DNA of 64,000 nucleotides from Hydractinia symbiolongicarpus (taxonomy: Eukaryota; Cnidaria; Hydrozoa; Anthoathecata; Hydractiniidae), in assembly GCF_029227915.1 (NCBI RefSeq), contig NC_079885.1, positions 23,437,001-23,501,000 of the forward strand. The letters are read 5' to 3'. Below the pieces are notes generated by a model. It was not told the origin of the DNA. It worked only from the letters and a program-made list of their open reading frames with translations, and did not search any database. Each line of letters starts with the position of its first letter. Positions within the stretch are counted from its first letter, which is position 1. Positions 1-12,568 of this stretch are shown here, piece after piece. Both the position numbers and the translations under genes were made by a program.

Positions 1-608
1 TATGGGTGCTAAAATAGAAATAAATAGAAAAATGAATTCTTATTTACAATTTATATTCCAAACATTTCGCCATTGAATTTTAGTGACAGCTTTTATCGCT
101 ATTTACAACTTCTTGGCATCAACATCAAACCGCAAATATACTTTTACCGGGCTTACTTCAATGAGCACCCTTGCTCAATAGGGCACCCAATCCCCTCCCC
201 GCGAATAAGCAACATCTTTCAATAATAAATATTTAATGAGCGCCCTCCTTATTTTTAAAAAGGGCGGCCATTCGATAAAATAGTGCTCGGCGGGTTACCA
301 AGGGTAGGGGACCTTTTGGCCTCTCAGATATTTTAGCTGGTTGTTTAATACTTAAGTTTTTTTTTCCCTGAAAGCACACTAATTCTGTTTAAACCCTGAT
401 GTTGCGCTATGGAGGCGTTTGTCACAGACCTCAAGTAGGACATCCGCTATGCAAAGGAAAAGTGCTCGGGGGATGGATGTGCGACCTAAGTTGTTTAATT
501 CAGACCAATACGTTGTTGCTTATAAACAACGCGTGTTGAATGTATGGTTTATGTATAAAAAAAGGGTATAATATGCAAGGCGTGAATTTGGATCGCCTCT
601 ATCTTGGA

Positions 609-3600
609 CTACATCACGTGTGCTGAAGTACGTTCGCGATTAGGAACACCATGCACACAGTTAAAATTAAAACAACGCACCTGAGACTCCAACACTTTCA
701 CAATGTCATCCAGATGAACAATTTTTCCTCGTTTCGGTTCACAACGAAAATAACGACGCCCTTCAATTTTGCCGTCTGTCGTACCGACTAAAAAAACATA
801 CTTATGAATAAGTTTTTTTAACAGTTATCTCTAACTTTTAATCATTATTATTATTATTCTTAATATTTATACAGGATAGCCACTTCAGTGTTGGAAAAAT
901 ATTAATGTGGATCCGGTGTTTTTAATGCATACACGAGGTTTCACCGTTGCCTACCCAATTCTCTCACATAGCATTGGTTGACCCGTAGCTGTGAAAAAGG
1001 CATTTCCTAAGCATGCCCGTGTTGGGGACCGAACCTTGTGATTAGAAAGCAAACTCCGTAACCACTAAGCCACGCGTCATGTTTTAAATCCCTCAACTCC
1101 CATTTACAATCTTAGACTAAAAAAAATATTGACACAACAGGCCCGCACACTGAAATAATCCACGTCGGAGCCCATGAAGGCCCCGAAATTCGTGAAAAAT
1201 GGCCATGCTGACGTCGGCAACAATTAGCACATTTTAAGAGTTTGGACTTAAAACCGAAGATCCTTAGTCAAAATACGCTCTAAACATTAACAAGTAAACT
1301 TTCACAAGTTCAAACACAAGTTCAAAAAGGTGAATCCAATAGAAAAATAGCCTATATAATTACTTGTGGTGGCGAACTTTAAGTTAGCTGTCCTGTCTCA
1401 ATATAGTTTGGCTAGGATTGCAGATTCTCATCTAGGTAAATTTACGAGGCTTACCTTTATCATCTAGCCTGACGCCAATGTAAACATCTTTATCGTTCCC
1501 TTCAATGAAACCAATGAATTTAATCACGCCTGTATGTTCTCGTTGCGATCGACCATGTTGTGCTGAAAATGTAAATTAACATACACAATGAAAGAGTATT
1601 TCCATGAGACGAAATCGACGGAAATTGAACTAAACAAGTCCGTGCATGCGCAAATATGTATATTTCGATTTTATTGTTGACCTCAAAATTAGTTAAATAA
1701 TAAAATAAAGTGAAATCATGTCTTCAAAAGGTTTGTTGCGTCGGACTTGTATACTCGTTTTTGGTTGGTCGCTCTAATTTTTACAATGACAAAAAACATG
1801 GATCAACAATCACCGTGCAACAATCAATTTATATAATAGCCTAATGTAGATCAAACTTTATCTAAATTGTCCTTAAAAACAATAAATGGAACGTTAAAGA
1901 GCAACCTCGTTCCCAGGGCAATGTCTTGCTTTTTTAATATCCGTCTCAGATATCCCAAAAGTGAAATATTGCCCTGGGAAAGAGGTTGGTTAAAAAGAGT
2001 ATTGCACACGGAGAGTAAGTGACATGAAAAAGCAAAAAATAATTTTAATAACACATAAGGATGGTATTACACACCGCATTCTTGCAAAACATTTGTCAAT
2101 ACTCGATCACCCACTGCCACCAACTTCTTCCCAGGCCCTTCGTGACTATTTCCCCATACCAACACTCTTGGTGACATGTTTGGGTGTGGATTATACTTGG
2201 ATGATATTGGTAAGCTTTTCTCTTCGCCATAGTTAAATGAATTGTTTAGCTGAATTGGTTCAGAAACCGATTGGTACTGATTTTTTTTATTCTTGTTAGC
2301 GAATATGATTTTCTTGTGACTAAGCCGAACTTTTTCTGCTGCATGCCGACCCTGGAAGGATTTACTGTGTTAAAAATCTCTATTATAATACCAGTATTCG
2401 TTTGTTATGCAAAATGGTACCGCAAGTAGCGAGACGCACGCAATAGGGTATAAAAAAACAGGTGACCTACTAGTATTAACAAAATGGTGTCTCTTTGTGT
2501 TTATATTTTTAGATATTCTTGAAATTCACCATTATATTTTAGAAAATTTTTTAGTAGTACACCGATCAGTTCAATGTTATATACGCTTAATCAAGTACAC
2601 CTTTTCACAAGAAAAAAGTTGTCAAGATAATTTAGGCTGACATTTCCTTACGAACTAAAACTTTTAGGCTTAGAAATTTCTTTTGAAAAACATTGAAGTT
2701 GGATTCGGATACAGTTTTATCATCATAACAACATATTACGTAAGCTTTCACAAAACAAGTTAACCTTTGTTTACATACATAAAATGTAGTGAAGGTGGTT
2801 GATTTTATAAAGCCCTTTTGTAGAATTTAAAGTGAAATCATAGCAAATAAAAACAATTTAGCCTCAATTCTTCAAATGAAAGTAAGCACATACAGCCTCA
2901 GCAAAAATTTAAAACTTTATTTAGAAATATGCATGCATTACATTATATTTCCACCAATCATTTCCATGTAGTTAAAAGACATACAGTACAATCATGTTTC
3001 AAAAGACATACAATACAATCATGTTTTTAAAGACATGCAATACAATCATGTTTCCAAAAACATATACAATACAATCATGTTTTAAAAGACATACAGTACA
3101 ATCATGTTTTTAAAGACATGCAATACAATCATGTTTCCAAAGACATACAGTACAATCATGCTTTAAAAAACATACAGTATAATCATGTTTTTAAAGACAT
3201 ATAATACAATCATGTTTCCAAAGACATACAGTACAATCATGTATTTAAAGACATGCAATACAATCATGTTTCAAAAGACATACAGTACAATCATGTTTTA
3301 AAAAACATGCAATACAATCATGTTTCAAAAGACATATAGTACAATCTTGTTTCAAAAGACATACATTGTAGATAGATATTGTAGATAGATAGATATTTCG
3401 CCGTTATATAAATGTTACAGGTTTTAATTTTTTTAAATATTTACAAAAATGGCTGGAGTAAAAAGAAGGCACAAGTACAATCATGTTTTAAAAGACATAT
3501 AGTACAATCATGTTTTAAAAGACATATAGTACAATCATGATTTAAAAGACATACAGTACAATCATGTAATCAAAAAACATACAGTATAATCATGTAATCA

Positions 3601-6600
3601 AAAAACATACAATACAATCATGTAATTAAAAGACATACAATATAACCATACCTCTATAGAGCGTCTTAAGTAAGTTGGGCTTAAAGTTCTTGCGCCTTTA
3701 TGAAGACTCTTGTACTGCCCATAGTTCTCTCTTTTTGCTGTAGGTGGTCTTGGCTTTAACAAGGGAGCACTTCTTGGTCTAAAGATACACAACTTTTTAA
3801 ATCTCTGTTAAGAACGTGGCGCAACTAGGGCTATGATACACCTGATAACACACAGGTAAAACTGCAGTTATTTCATTTAACTGAAAGTGTTTATAAAAAA
3901 GGTCTTTCACTCGTCCAGCATAGAGCTTATTAGTTCATTGCAAGAATTTTTTAGAGTTATGCTGACATTTTCTACCCATAGGTAGTCACTTCAGTTTATA
4001 AGTAAAATAGACGAAAATAGTTTTTATAAAAATTTTTTGGAATAATTTAACGTTGGATTTCAGCTAAACTGGTGATGAAGGAGATAAGAATTCTTCAGAA
4101 ATCTAACACGGATTTTGGAAGAACCGAAATATTTCGTCCAACTTTTAAGAGCATTCTAAAAAAGTTCAAGAGCAAGAATTGTGACATACACATTTCATTT
4201 TATTTTTTTTTTTATCTGGGCAGTGTATTATATACTATATATTATTATTCTTATTGAAATTATTTAACTGGAATAGCCTATTAAGTTTCTATTGGTACTG
4301 CTATCAACTAGGGTCTTGCAAAGAAGGTGTATTTAAAGATACTTCAAAGATTCCCTTCATTGAGAATTTTCAGAGGAACAAAATTCGCAAAGGGAGGTAA
4401 CTTTTGCTAATTTCGTAATTTTTTTCGCGCTTTAAATTTCGCGTGTGGAGCATTGTTTTTAAAAAATATTTTTAATGTTATCAGACTTGGAAAATTTAAG
4501 TTAGTTTCGTTAACTTATCAAAATATTTTTCGTCAGCAAAGATTTCCGTAAATAGGACTTTTTACATTTTCTTTATTTCTAAAATATTTTTTACGGTACC
4601 AAAATTTTTATATCAAATCCCTTGCAAAAGTAATGTATTTTAAATCTTGCCAGTAAAATCAGTAAATTCTGTTTTTGGACAGTTTTTTCCATGCACATAC
4701 ATTCAGTGGTCTATCAATACACGTGTTTCAACATACCTACTAAAACTGTCGGACAAATCAAACTGTGAATCGTCTCCTTCATGGTCCAAAACACATTGAC
4801 CTATACCAAGAGTATTTCGTTCCCACTCCCCTTTTTCATTCTGCATTTGTTTCTCTGCAAATCTTCTCTCACTTTCTATTTTATTGATCCTCTCCTGTTC
4901 TTTCTCATCGTGTGATTGTACCTTCTGTTGTAGGCGTTGGTTTTCTTTTTCTAACAATTCAATTTTTTTCTGCATCTCAGGAAGAACGAACATGAGGGAG
5001 TCCGCTTTCTAGAAAATGAATACTTGATGAAAAATTATTTAGTACTAAAGCACTGTTTTCACTGGAGGTTAATTAGTGCTAAGAATTTATTTCGGTCAAG
5101 TGGAGACGCTACTTTTTTACTACTTAGAGCAAGTTAGGGTCAATGCTAGATTTTAACAGCCAGCTACTTAGAACATTCACCGCAAGCAAGCCTTAGTAAA
5201 CTGTTTCAAGATGACTACACAATTTTTGTTTTAAAATTGACAGATTGTTGAAGGACTACCGGTGGTCTGGTCATTTTAGTGAACTTTTGTTAAAAACACT
5301 TTAAGATAAATAAGAACACAGATATAATTCCTCCAAGCTGCAGAAAAAAAGTTTATAAAAATATATACATTGAGGACAAGCTTTGATTTATATATATTTG
5401 AAATTGAAATCTAAATTTTAAGGACTTTTAAGCCTACTAACAAAAAAAATCGACTTTCAAGATTTTAAAACAGGTGTGGTCGCTCTGCTTTACTTCGAGG
5501 AGAATCATAAAAAAGAAAAGATAAAAAAATTATTAATATCAAAAACACACAGCTGTGTTTAGATTTTTATAACTTATTCCCTCCCCTTCCCCCCTTTTTT
5601 CTATTAACTCCCATTTAAAATCACCAAAATTTAATAAGCTCAAGGGGGGGTATAAACGCTAAAAACCTGTTACAAACCTTATTTTCTATATTTAAACCTC
5701 GTTTTGAAAACAAAATGCTAAAGCTAAAAATAGGAGGCTTCTAAACACAATAAGCACAGTCCTGTAACTGATCTTGTGAAGAAGAATCAAGTTAAAACTT
5801 TGTACACATATAGAAAAATTTCTTCTGAACACAACTACACAACACCTTTTAATGCTAAGAGTCTTTGTTTATTTTAAAAAGGATTCTTAACAGAATCTAG
5901 GACATGGGAGAAGTACCTAAAATAAAATCATAATATTTTAATATGAAAGCAACTCTAAATACCTGTTTTTCTTGTTCTAAACTCTTCACTTGCTTTTTGG
6001 AGAATTTGATTTTCATCTCTCTTAGTTTCATTTCATATTTAAGGTCTTCCAATTGTCCTTTCATCTCATGGTTACAATTTGAAACTTCTTCTAGTTGCTA
6101 TGAAGTCAAACATGTCACAAATATAGGTGTAATTATATAAACAGATGTCTTATCTCAACTCTAACAAGACGTATGATATACGCAAACAACCTCGCGAATA
6201 AAGTTTACAAAAAGCTGTCTATCAAATTGGAATTTTTGTTACGAAGTTAGACACGACATATTTTACTATTCAGATACGCAATAATATTTGTTACACACTA
6301 ATTTTTCAAAATTGATTTGTGAGACCTTCCTGAACGGAAAATTCCTCGAACTTTTAATTTTCGATGGGTCCGTCTTGGGTGAACCGACTGACAGGAAGAA
6401 GAAAGACCACAAACCCACAAACCCCAAAATTTGAAAAATTCATTAATTCAGTTAATTCTGCCTACATTCACTTTTAAAAAGTTTGGTGGAAACACCTTTA
6501 TTTACTAGTTAGTTAAACAAGTGTTTTGAACACTTGTCTTAATTTTTTTTAAAAAGAAAAAAGAAAAAAAAAGTAAAAATAGTTACCAAGATGAGATTCG

Positions 6601-9600
6601 AACACACGACGACTCCCGTGTCGGTGCTCAGAGAGGCAAAAATTTCCATTCTTGTAGGACACATTTGCGTTTTAATACAAGCTCACGAGCTTGTAACAAG
6701 CAAAAACGAAAAAATATATATTTCTAATTAAAAGTAGGAAATGTGGGAAGCTTGTTCAAGCAACGCTATAACATCAACAAAGCTAGAACCCGTCTTTAAA
6801 AAGAAACGAAGTTAAAAATAGTAGAAGTTCTTCCAATGGGTCTCATTCGTAAATAAAAAAATTTGGAAATCTCTCAATCATAAAAACATTACATTCTGCC
6901 TAATTTTTTACAGTTATTTTCATCATTAGTCAATTTCTTCCAAATACCTTTGAAAGTGAGATTTTTGATGTGTGCTCTTTTTCCAACATTTCTGCTGAAC
7001 TGTAAAGTTGTTTCTTTAGCTCATCAATTTCTGCATTTTTTGCACTACAGCTTTCTTGGTGCAGCTGAAAGTAACATAGTAACTGGGAATATTACCATTT
7101 TACAAATTGCAGCATTAATGGTAGAAGTAATGGGACAGCAAATTAGCCTTATTGAAAGGTGTTCAAGCTCAAGAAAACAAGATTAAGTACAAACCTTCAA
7201 GCTGTCATTTACTAAAACAAGTTCAGTATTCAGCTGAATTATCTTCTCCATACGTTCATTGGCTAGTTTTCTAAACGAATGAAAATTAAACAAGGGATTT
7301 TATTCATGTCACAATGGACTTATTCAACGCTTTCCTATATAATGCCTTATTATTATTGTAACTCAGGTTATTTTGGATATGTTATTTTGGGCAAGTTTTT
7401 TTGAAGGGGTTAGTTTTGGGTGGGGTTTTTGGCATAGGTTGAATAGATTACAAACCATTTTGTTTCAATTCTATTCTCTTGCATTGAAAAAATTTTATTT
7501 TGTAAATAGACGCAACTTTTAATATTTATAATAACATTGGCTCTTTCATTTAATCAATTGTGTTTTATTGACATTAAAATTTTTTTTGATAATGTTAACG
7601 CACTTCAAACAGCGATGAATTATAGGCACACAATTTGCTGAGCAAATGCCAAAACAGTAACAATGTGCAAATTGATTTAATTTTACTAAGTATTAGTTGT
7701 TGAAAAAATAAAGCATTTTTATATATATACAGTTACTCATGGATTTGTTTGTATTTATTTGTTTATTTCATTCTCAACACAACAAAGAGGTCAACAACAA
7801 CTTACTCAGAGGCAGCAAGAGCATCTTGTGCAGCATGGACAGCTTCTGTGTGTATACTTGCTTTTTCATTCGATTCTTCCATCTGCTGCTTCAACTCTGC
7901 ACGTGACCTTTCATTTTCAGCCAATTGATCCTTGTGCGATTTCTTTGTTTTCTCTAGCAGAAGTTGGATGTCCAACACTTCTTGCCGTAGTCTAGTAATG
8001 ACACCTGTACATATGTGGAGATGTCATAGAATTTGTATGTTGAAAGAATGAGGAAAAATAAAAACAACTCAAGATTTAAATGTAAAATTACATATTGCCA
8101 TCATTTTCAAATACATTGCCAATGAAATGATTACCTCACAAACATAATATCAAGCATTTCTGATAGGAAACTAGTTTTTCCTTACCTTCATTTTCTTCTA
8201 GCATCCTTACTTTCTCCTGCAGCATTACTACTTCTCTTTCGTATTTTCGCAACACTACGTCCCTCTCATCACCATACTAGTTACGTAAAAAAAATAACTG
8301 TTTGTGTGAAATTGTGATTGTCTGATTTAGAAGGGTCCAGCTATACTCTTGGTTATCTAATCTAATCCCTTCAAATTAAATAAGTTGAGGCAAATCTTAG
8401 CATGCTAAAAACACACAATTATTGTAGGATACACAATCCTATTTTTCAAATTAGAAAAATAAATGTGGTTAGTTAAATCGTGCATCATTGCCATAATGAT
8501 TCGTAAATTAGAGGATAGCCTTAGCGTCAGATTACTAAGACCAACTTCGAAGACGAACCACTACTAAGTCTTGATGTTTATTAATGTCCTTTTAACTGTG
8601 AAATATAATTATCAAATATTTTTTGCCTGTTTTAAAAGAATGTGTCAAATGCGATGCTTTGCGAATAGAGATGAATAAATTATTATCTATTATTTATCTA
8701 TTATATATTATAACTACTTTGGCATGTAACTAAAACAATTGCATATAAATTCACATTAGTTTTTTTAAATTAATTATAAGGGCTGGATGTTATGTGAAAA
8801 ATGGCTATATATTTATATTTAAGAGCAGACTTACAGCATTTTGAACTTCTTCTAGAGCTAATATAGCTTCTGTGTATTGTTTTTGACTTTCGGAAAGTTT
8901 TTCTTGTAAGCTACTTGTTTCCTCTTTCAATTCTGCTATTTTTTGCTGGAATTTAGATTCAACAGTGTTGCTTTCTTCTTCAGACCTAAAAAATTGAGTT
9001 CAAATTTTAATTAAACGTTTAAAGAATCTGGTCAAATTGAGGTATAAACAACAAAAAGGTTGGAGGGGAATCGTGTAATTTAGGAATGATGCAAATGTTC
9101 TGTCATCATTCTTGGTTTCAAAAGCTAATACAATCTGGAGTTCTAACTAAAACTCCCCTTCACCCGTCAAAAAGCTTATTATGGTATTGTATGGAGAAAA
9201 TGCCATTAAAACCAAAGTAAAAAGCTAAAGAAAAAAATTCTTATAATAAATATTTGAAACTAAACAAACCTTGAATGTTCTTCTCCTACTCTAGTTTCTT
9301 CACCTGTGGAGCTCTCATATTTAGCTAAGTCAACTTTTAGCTGTCTATTTTCCGCATCTAAGTTCTCGATTTGGGCGAGGTATGTCTGAAATAAAACATT
9401 GTTAGACTTCAGCTGATATTCCAAGTTTGAATCGTAATTTTTGATGTTTTTCACCACTTCTGGTGACACAGCGTTATGTTTCAAGTTTGAATCGTCATTG
9501 TTGATGCTTTCCTCTTCTGGTGACACAGTGTTATCAGTGCTACCATTTTCAATTTCATGATCTCCTTTTGTGCTCACAGCTGGATTTTTGTTACTACTGT

Positions 9601-10144
9601 CTTTAGTTTCATTGTTTATATCTTCATCATTCTCTTGGGGAAGTTCATGTTGTGTTTCTGATTCAACGCCAGTATCAGCATTTTCATTATGTTTAGTCTA
9701 GAGAGAATCGATATTAAAGCCACACTTTTAGCTCAAAACAGCTGCATATTTTCCAATATTTTTTGTGTATGACAAATACATTTAGCATATGGTTACTTAA
9801 GTATGTAAGTAAAAGAATCTTATTTTTGTTAACATAATGGCCCAAAAGTAACACACACGTGTACAAATTGTACAACTCACTTCTTCATTATGTTTAATAT
9901 CATCATTTTCATGGTTAATATTTTCATTTGTTGAAATTAATGATGCATGAAACTCTTCATCTTTCTTCATGTGATTATCATCAATCTCTTTTTCTTGAAC
10001 ATCATCACCATCACTGTCCGACATTGCAGATTTGTCTTCTTCTTTTTCTTTGTTTGCTCCTGGAAGAACATTACTTACACATATTGTTACGTCTTCAGCC
10101 ATGTTGCTTGTAACTAAATTGTCTTCATTATCATTATCTGCCAT
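609..10144 (-). CDS. Coiled-coil protein with C-terminal CAP-Gly domain, 13 exons
   Basis: I read thirteen exons on the minus strand: 10144-9881, 9697-9270, 8985-8835, 8276-8186, 8004-7806, 7270-7195, 7064-6948, 6097-5963, 5008-4737, 3778-3652, 2276-2075, 1562-1455 and 787-681. All have GT/AG borders and consecutive phases match, giving about 759 residues. The N-terminus (MADNDNEDNL) is acidic and low-complexity for about 170 residues. The middle (about 190-590) is heptad-rich coiled coil. A basic linker follows (PRSAPLLKPRPPTAK). The last three exons encode a CAP-Gly domain: VAVGDRVL, HTGVIKFIGF, VYIGVRLDD, TTDGKIEGRRYFRCEP. CAP-Gly domains bind microtubules or EEY/F tails, so a cytoskeletal or centrosomal role is likely. 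The usual GKNDG motif reads GTTDG. Reading on past 681 meets a stop at 609; CAG|GTGCGT there could instead be a donor to further exons. The acceptor at 2277 has a purine-rich tract and is the weakest border. I cannot assign a specific ortholog. Confidence 0.82.
938..1080 (-). repeat. tRNA-headed SINE (family B), copy 1
   Basis: Read on minus, the sequence starts with a tRNA-like head: an A-box-like TGGCTTAGTGGTTA, then a B box GGTTCGGTCCC, about the spacing of a Pol III promoter. A body containing CACAGCTACGGGTCAACC and AATTGGGTAGGC follows. The same head and body recur on plus at 55320-55486, which makes this a dispersed SINE rather than a tRNA gene. It lies in an intron of the CAP-Gly gene. 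Confidence 0.6.
1902..1989. mobile_element. Short foldback MITE, CCTCGTTCCCAGGGC family
   Basis: The ends are inverted repeats: CAACCTCGTTCCCAGGGCA at the left and TGCCCTGGGAAAGAGGTTG at the right, separated by about 50 bases. Related copies with the same ends and different interiors sit at 18479-18559, 19071-19168, 25987-26105 and 27350-27425. No coding capacity. It lies in an intron of the CAP-Gly gene. Confidence 0.65.
2981..3650. repeat. 27-bp minisatellite in a CAP-Gly gene intron
   Basis: About twenty degenerate copies of a roughly 27-bp unit (core ACATACAGTACAATCATG followed by T/A-rich filler) run from 2981 to 3351 and from 3481 to about 3650. A 130-bp interruption contains GATAGATAGATA and unrelated sequence. 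The last copies merge into the 5' end of the minus-strand intron that follows the exon ending at 3652, so the splice donor GTATGG lies at the edge of the repeat. Confidence 0.85.
6589..6645 (-). repeat. tRNA-like (B-box) fragment, possible SINE remnant
   Basis: Read on minus, this stretch contains GTGTTCGAATCTCATCTTGG, a good Pol III B box in a tRNA T-arm context, then a T-rich run. I find no A box at the right distance upstream, so a functional tRNA gene is not supported. A SINE head or tRNA relic is the best reading. Confidence 0.3.
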
Positions 10145-10927
10145 GTTTTTTTCATTCTAGTTGTTACATTCTTATCAACTGTTAAGAAAATATGTTAAAT
10201 ACTTTAAGATAGGAATTAGAATTTTAAGAATGTTTTATTGCTCAAGATTGTACTTAGAATTTTTTAACAGAACTTGAAACCTTGAGCAAATTTTGAGAAA
10301 AGTTTGAATCAAAACTGTCTGTTGAGGAAGTTTTATTAACAATTTTGTTAGAAACATACTTTAAAGGGACAGTCCGTTAAAAAAATAAGTTTTATTATAT
10401 CAACTAATATGTACTTATTACTAAAGAATATCTGCATCTTTTAAAACATAATATATTAATACGCTTATGCAAGTTGTTTTCTTTTTTTCAATTCCCTCGT
10501 GAAGCGTCACCTTCGGCTCCCCATTTTGTTTGAATGATTCAGCATGAATGAGAGGCTAAACACACATGTTTCCCCTGACGTAGCACAATGGTGAGAAAAT
10601 CAAAACAAAACACGCTAGCCTGTTAAAGGATAGACCGAAACAAAAAATCTTATTGACTTATTTTATTTTCGTTTATTATTTTTAAAGTCAATTAATACCC
10701 CGTGTAGCATATATTCGGAAATGTAAATAATTTATCAGATTTCAAAGGTTCTGTTATTATTCGCTAAAGGCGCTCCGCTGAAGATAAAATTTAAAGATCA
10801 AAATGTAAAAGACGCCGCTTCAGCGCGACATTACGCAATTTCCCCTCGAAAGCAAACTAAATAACAATTTTGTTTCTTTTTGTGAAACAACTCTGAACGG
10901 AGGAAGGTTGAAAAACTTGCTGTTAGT

Positions 10928-11098
10928 ATGGCAGACTGTTCGGCGTACGGTTGTAAAAACAACATTAATTCAAACAAAGATAAAAGCTTCTTTCTAATGC
11001 CTAAGAATCCTGAAGTTAGCAAAGCCTGGATTGCCGCACAGGAACGTACAGTACAGTCCAGATGTAAGCGTACGCGTACGCTCAACTTGCAAAAATAA
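10928..11098 (+). CDS. THAP zinc-finger N-terminal exon (partial)
   Basis: An ATG opens MADCSAYGCKNN, then SFFLMPKNPEVSKAWIAAQE. This matches the first half of a THAP domain: the C-x4-C pair near residues 4 and 9, a phenylalanine/proline patch, and the invariant tryptophan about 30 residues on. THAP domains are C2CH zinc-binding DNA-recognition modules found in transposases and host regulators. The second half (Cys-x2-His, HF) is not in this exon. The frame stays open to a stop at 11096-11098, but a donor-like T|GTAAGC occurs near 11065. An acceptor-like TTTTTATTAG ends at 11498, followed by short basic frames with no recognisable THAP second half. The gene is therefore partial or broken. It sits inside the TTAA-flanked element. 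Confidence 0.5.
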   Translation: MADCSAYGCKNNINSNKDKSFFLMPKNPEVSKAWIAAQERTVQSRCKRTRTLNLQK

Positions 11099-11794
11099 TT
11101 GCTTTCATTAAAAAAAACAATAGGATAGCGAGTTCCTTTCAAATTGCGGGAAAATAATTGCTTCGTGTTAAGAACAAAAGCATAGCAAGAAACATTGTTT
11201 AAAAACAATACTCTGCGCGAGAAAAATATAAACGCGAAGGCCATTGAATTTTTTTTTTTTTTAACAAAACGAAACTAATTATAGTAATGCAATTTTAATC
11301 TGATATATTTAAAAAACACCAGCTCTTTTAAAAAACGAAGTCAATCTAAAGATGTAAGCAAATCCGTTTTTTTATAAGAATGTTAATCTTGAAAATTATT
11401 CTTAATTTCCTCGTATTTTGCTATTGGTATTGACAAAGCCTTGAAAGTTCTTAACATTTCCTGAGTATATCATCTTCGTTCCCATTCCTTTTTATTAGGT
11501 TAAAATGTTTCAGAAAGAAATCGGATGAAACGCCAACTGTCGTTAAAGATTACTCCCAATGACAGGCCACCTCGCGAAGAAATTATCGAAAAATCGACTA
11601 AATATAAACGTATAAAATTGTAAATATAAAATTTCTAATACATGTTTTTAATTTTCAAGCAATCCGATGAATACTTCTTCTAACGTTTCTTAAATTTGCA
11701 CAAAAAAATCTATTACTACGTTTCTTAAAAAACAGATTCTCATACGAAAAAAATGTGTATGACTTTTGTAAATATGTACAAGTAGTGTATATAA

Positions 11795-12568
11795 CTATTC
11801 GTCTTCTATCTCCGTTATCCAAGAAAAATCCATTTCAACCAGTTCTCCCCCTTCTGCGTCACCTTTTAACCCAGTGTATCGTCCATCTACACTAGGATAC
11901 TCCTTCCTGATCTCACAAACTGCGCACGCTGGTATGACACGTCGTACACCTCGCCCAAGTTTGTTGTGGATAAACCAGCAAAACTGTCGATAAGCACCGT
12001 AACGGTACGTCCTAAAATTTTTAGCAAAATAAGTTAAGTCAATCGTCGAATTTTTAGTAACGCAGGAGAGATTAAATAGATTACCTATTTGGTACATGGT
12101 CACGCTCAGGTCAACCGCGACTTTCCCGGTCATATAGCGCGACTAACGCTGTCCATAACACAATCTTTCAACAACACGATGTAGTTAAAATGTGGATGCT
12201 GTGTGATACAGTCCTGATCTTAAAATAATTTTCATGAAGTTAGAAAAAAGTCTGGAAAAAAAACTCCCCTTATTATTTTTGGAAATATATAAAAATAAAT
12301 CACTACCATTGAGATTGAAGTATTTTATGGCATCGATTTCAACACAGCAAACACACTCTTTTTCTGTTGGCATCTTCTCACATTTACCACAAAGACACCA
12401 ATCAGTAACAGGCTTACACAATCTAGGATTTTGCTGAGGATCGAAGTCTGCCTGATCATCAAAAGCATCATTAAAAACCCGCCTATGCTGTGAAGCTATT
12501 TCTGAATCTGATCTTTCTGGTTCATACTGAAATCTTAATACTGTGAAATTTTTGTTCGACGAAGACAT
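11795..12568 (-). CDS. P2X7 receptor C-terminal (P2RX7_C-like) domain protein
   Basis: Exon 1 (12568-12307) starts MSSSNKNFTVLRF and contains WCLCGKCEKMPTEKECVCC, the cysteine-rich zinc-binding signature of the cytoplasmic C-terminal domain of P2X7. Exon 2 from about 12218 reads DCITQHPHFNYIVLLKD. The last block ends at a stop at 11795 and holds YGAYRQFCWFIHNKLGRG, RRVIPACAVCEIRKEYP and GRYTGL, matching the end of the same domain. No transmembrane or ATP-binding part of a P2X channel is present, so this is the isolated domain. Exons 1 and 2 join in phase (G|AT). The join between exon 2 (last usable donor near 12140) and the final block (AG near 12014) does not keep frame with the sites I can see, so a frameshift or a missed small exon is likely. 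The gene lies on the minus strand of the TTAA-flanked transposon. Confidence 0.6.

Noticed and set aside
1-600. CRISPR-like or gene-like structure in the left edge
   Set aside because: There are repeated GCGCCC phrases but no regular spacing and no convincing exon after the possible donor at 680.
4703-4736. Read-through C-terminus YVETRVLIDH after the exon ending at 4737
   Set aside because: AG|GTATGT is a strong donor and the next exon (3778-3652) continues in the correct phase.
6589-6645. tRNA gene on minus
   Set aside because: The B box is good but there is no A box and no full cloverleaf; kept only as a tRNA-like relic.
9928-10113. Plus-strand frame rich in His and Leu
   Set aside because: It is the antisense shadow of the acidic first exon of the CAP-Gly gene.
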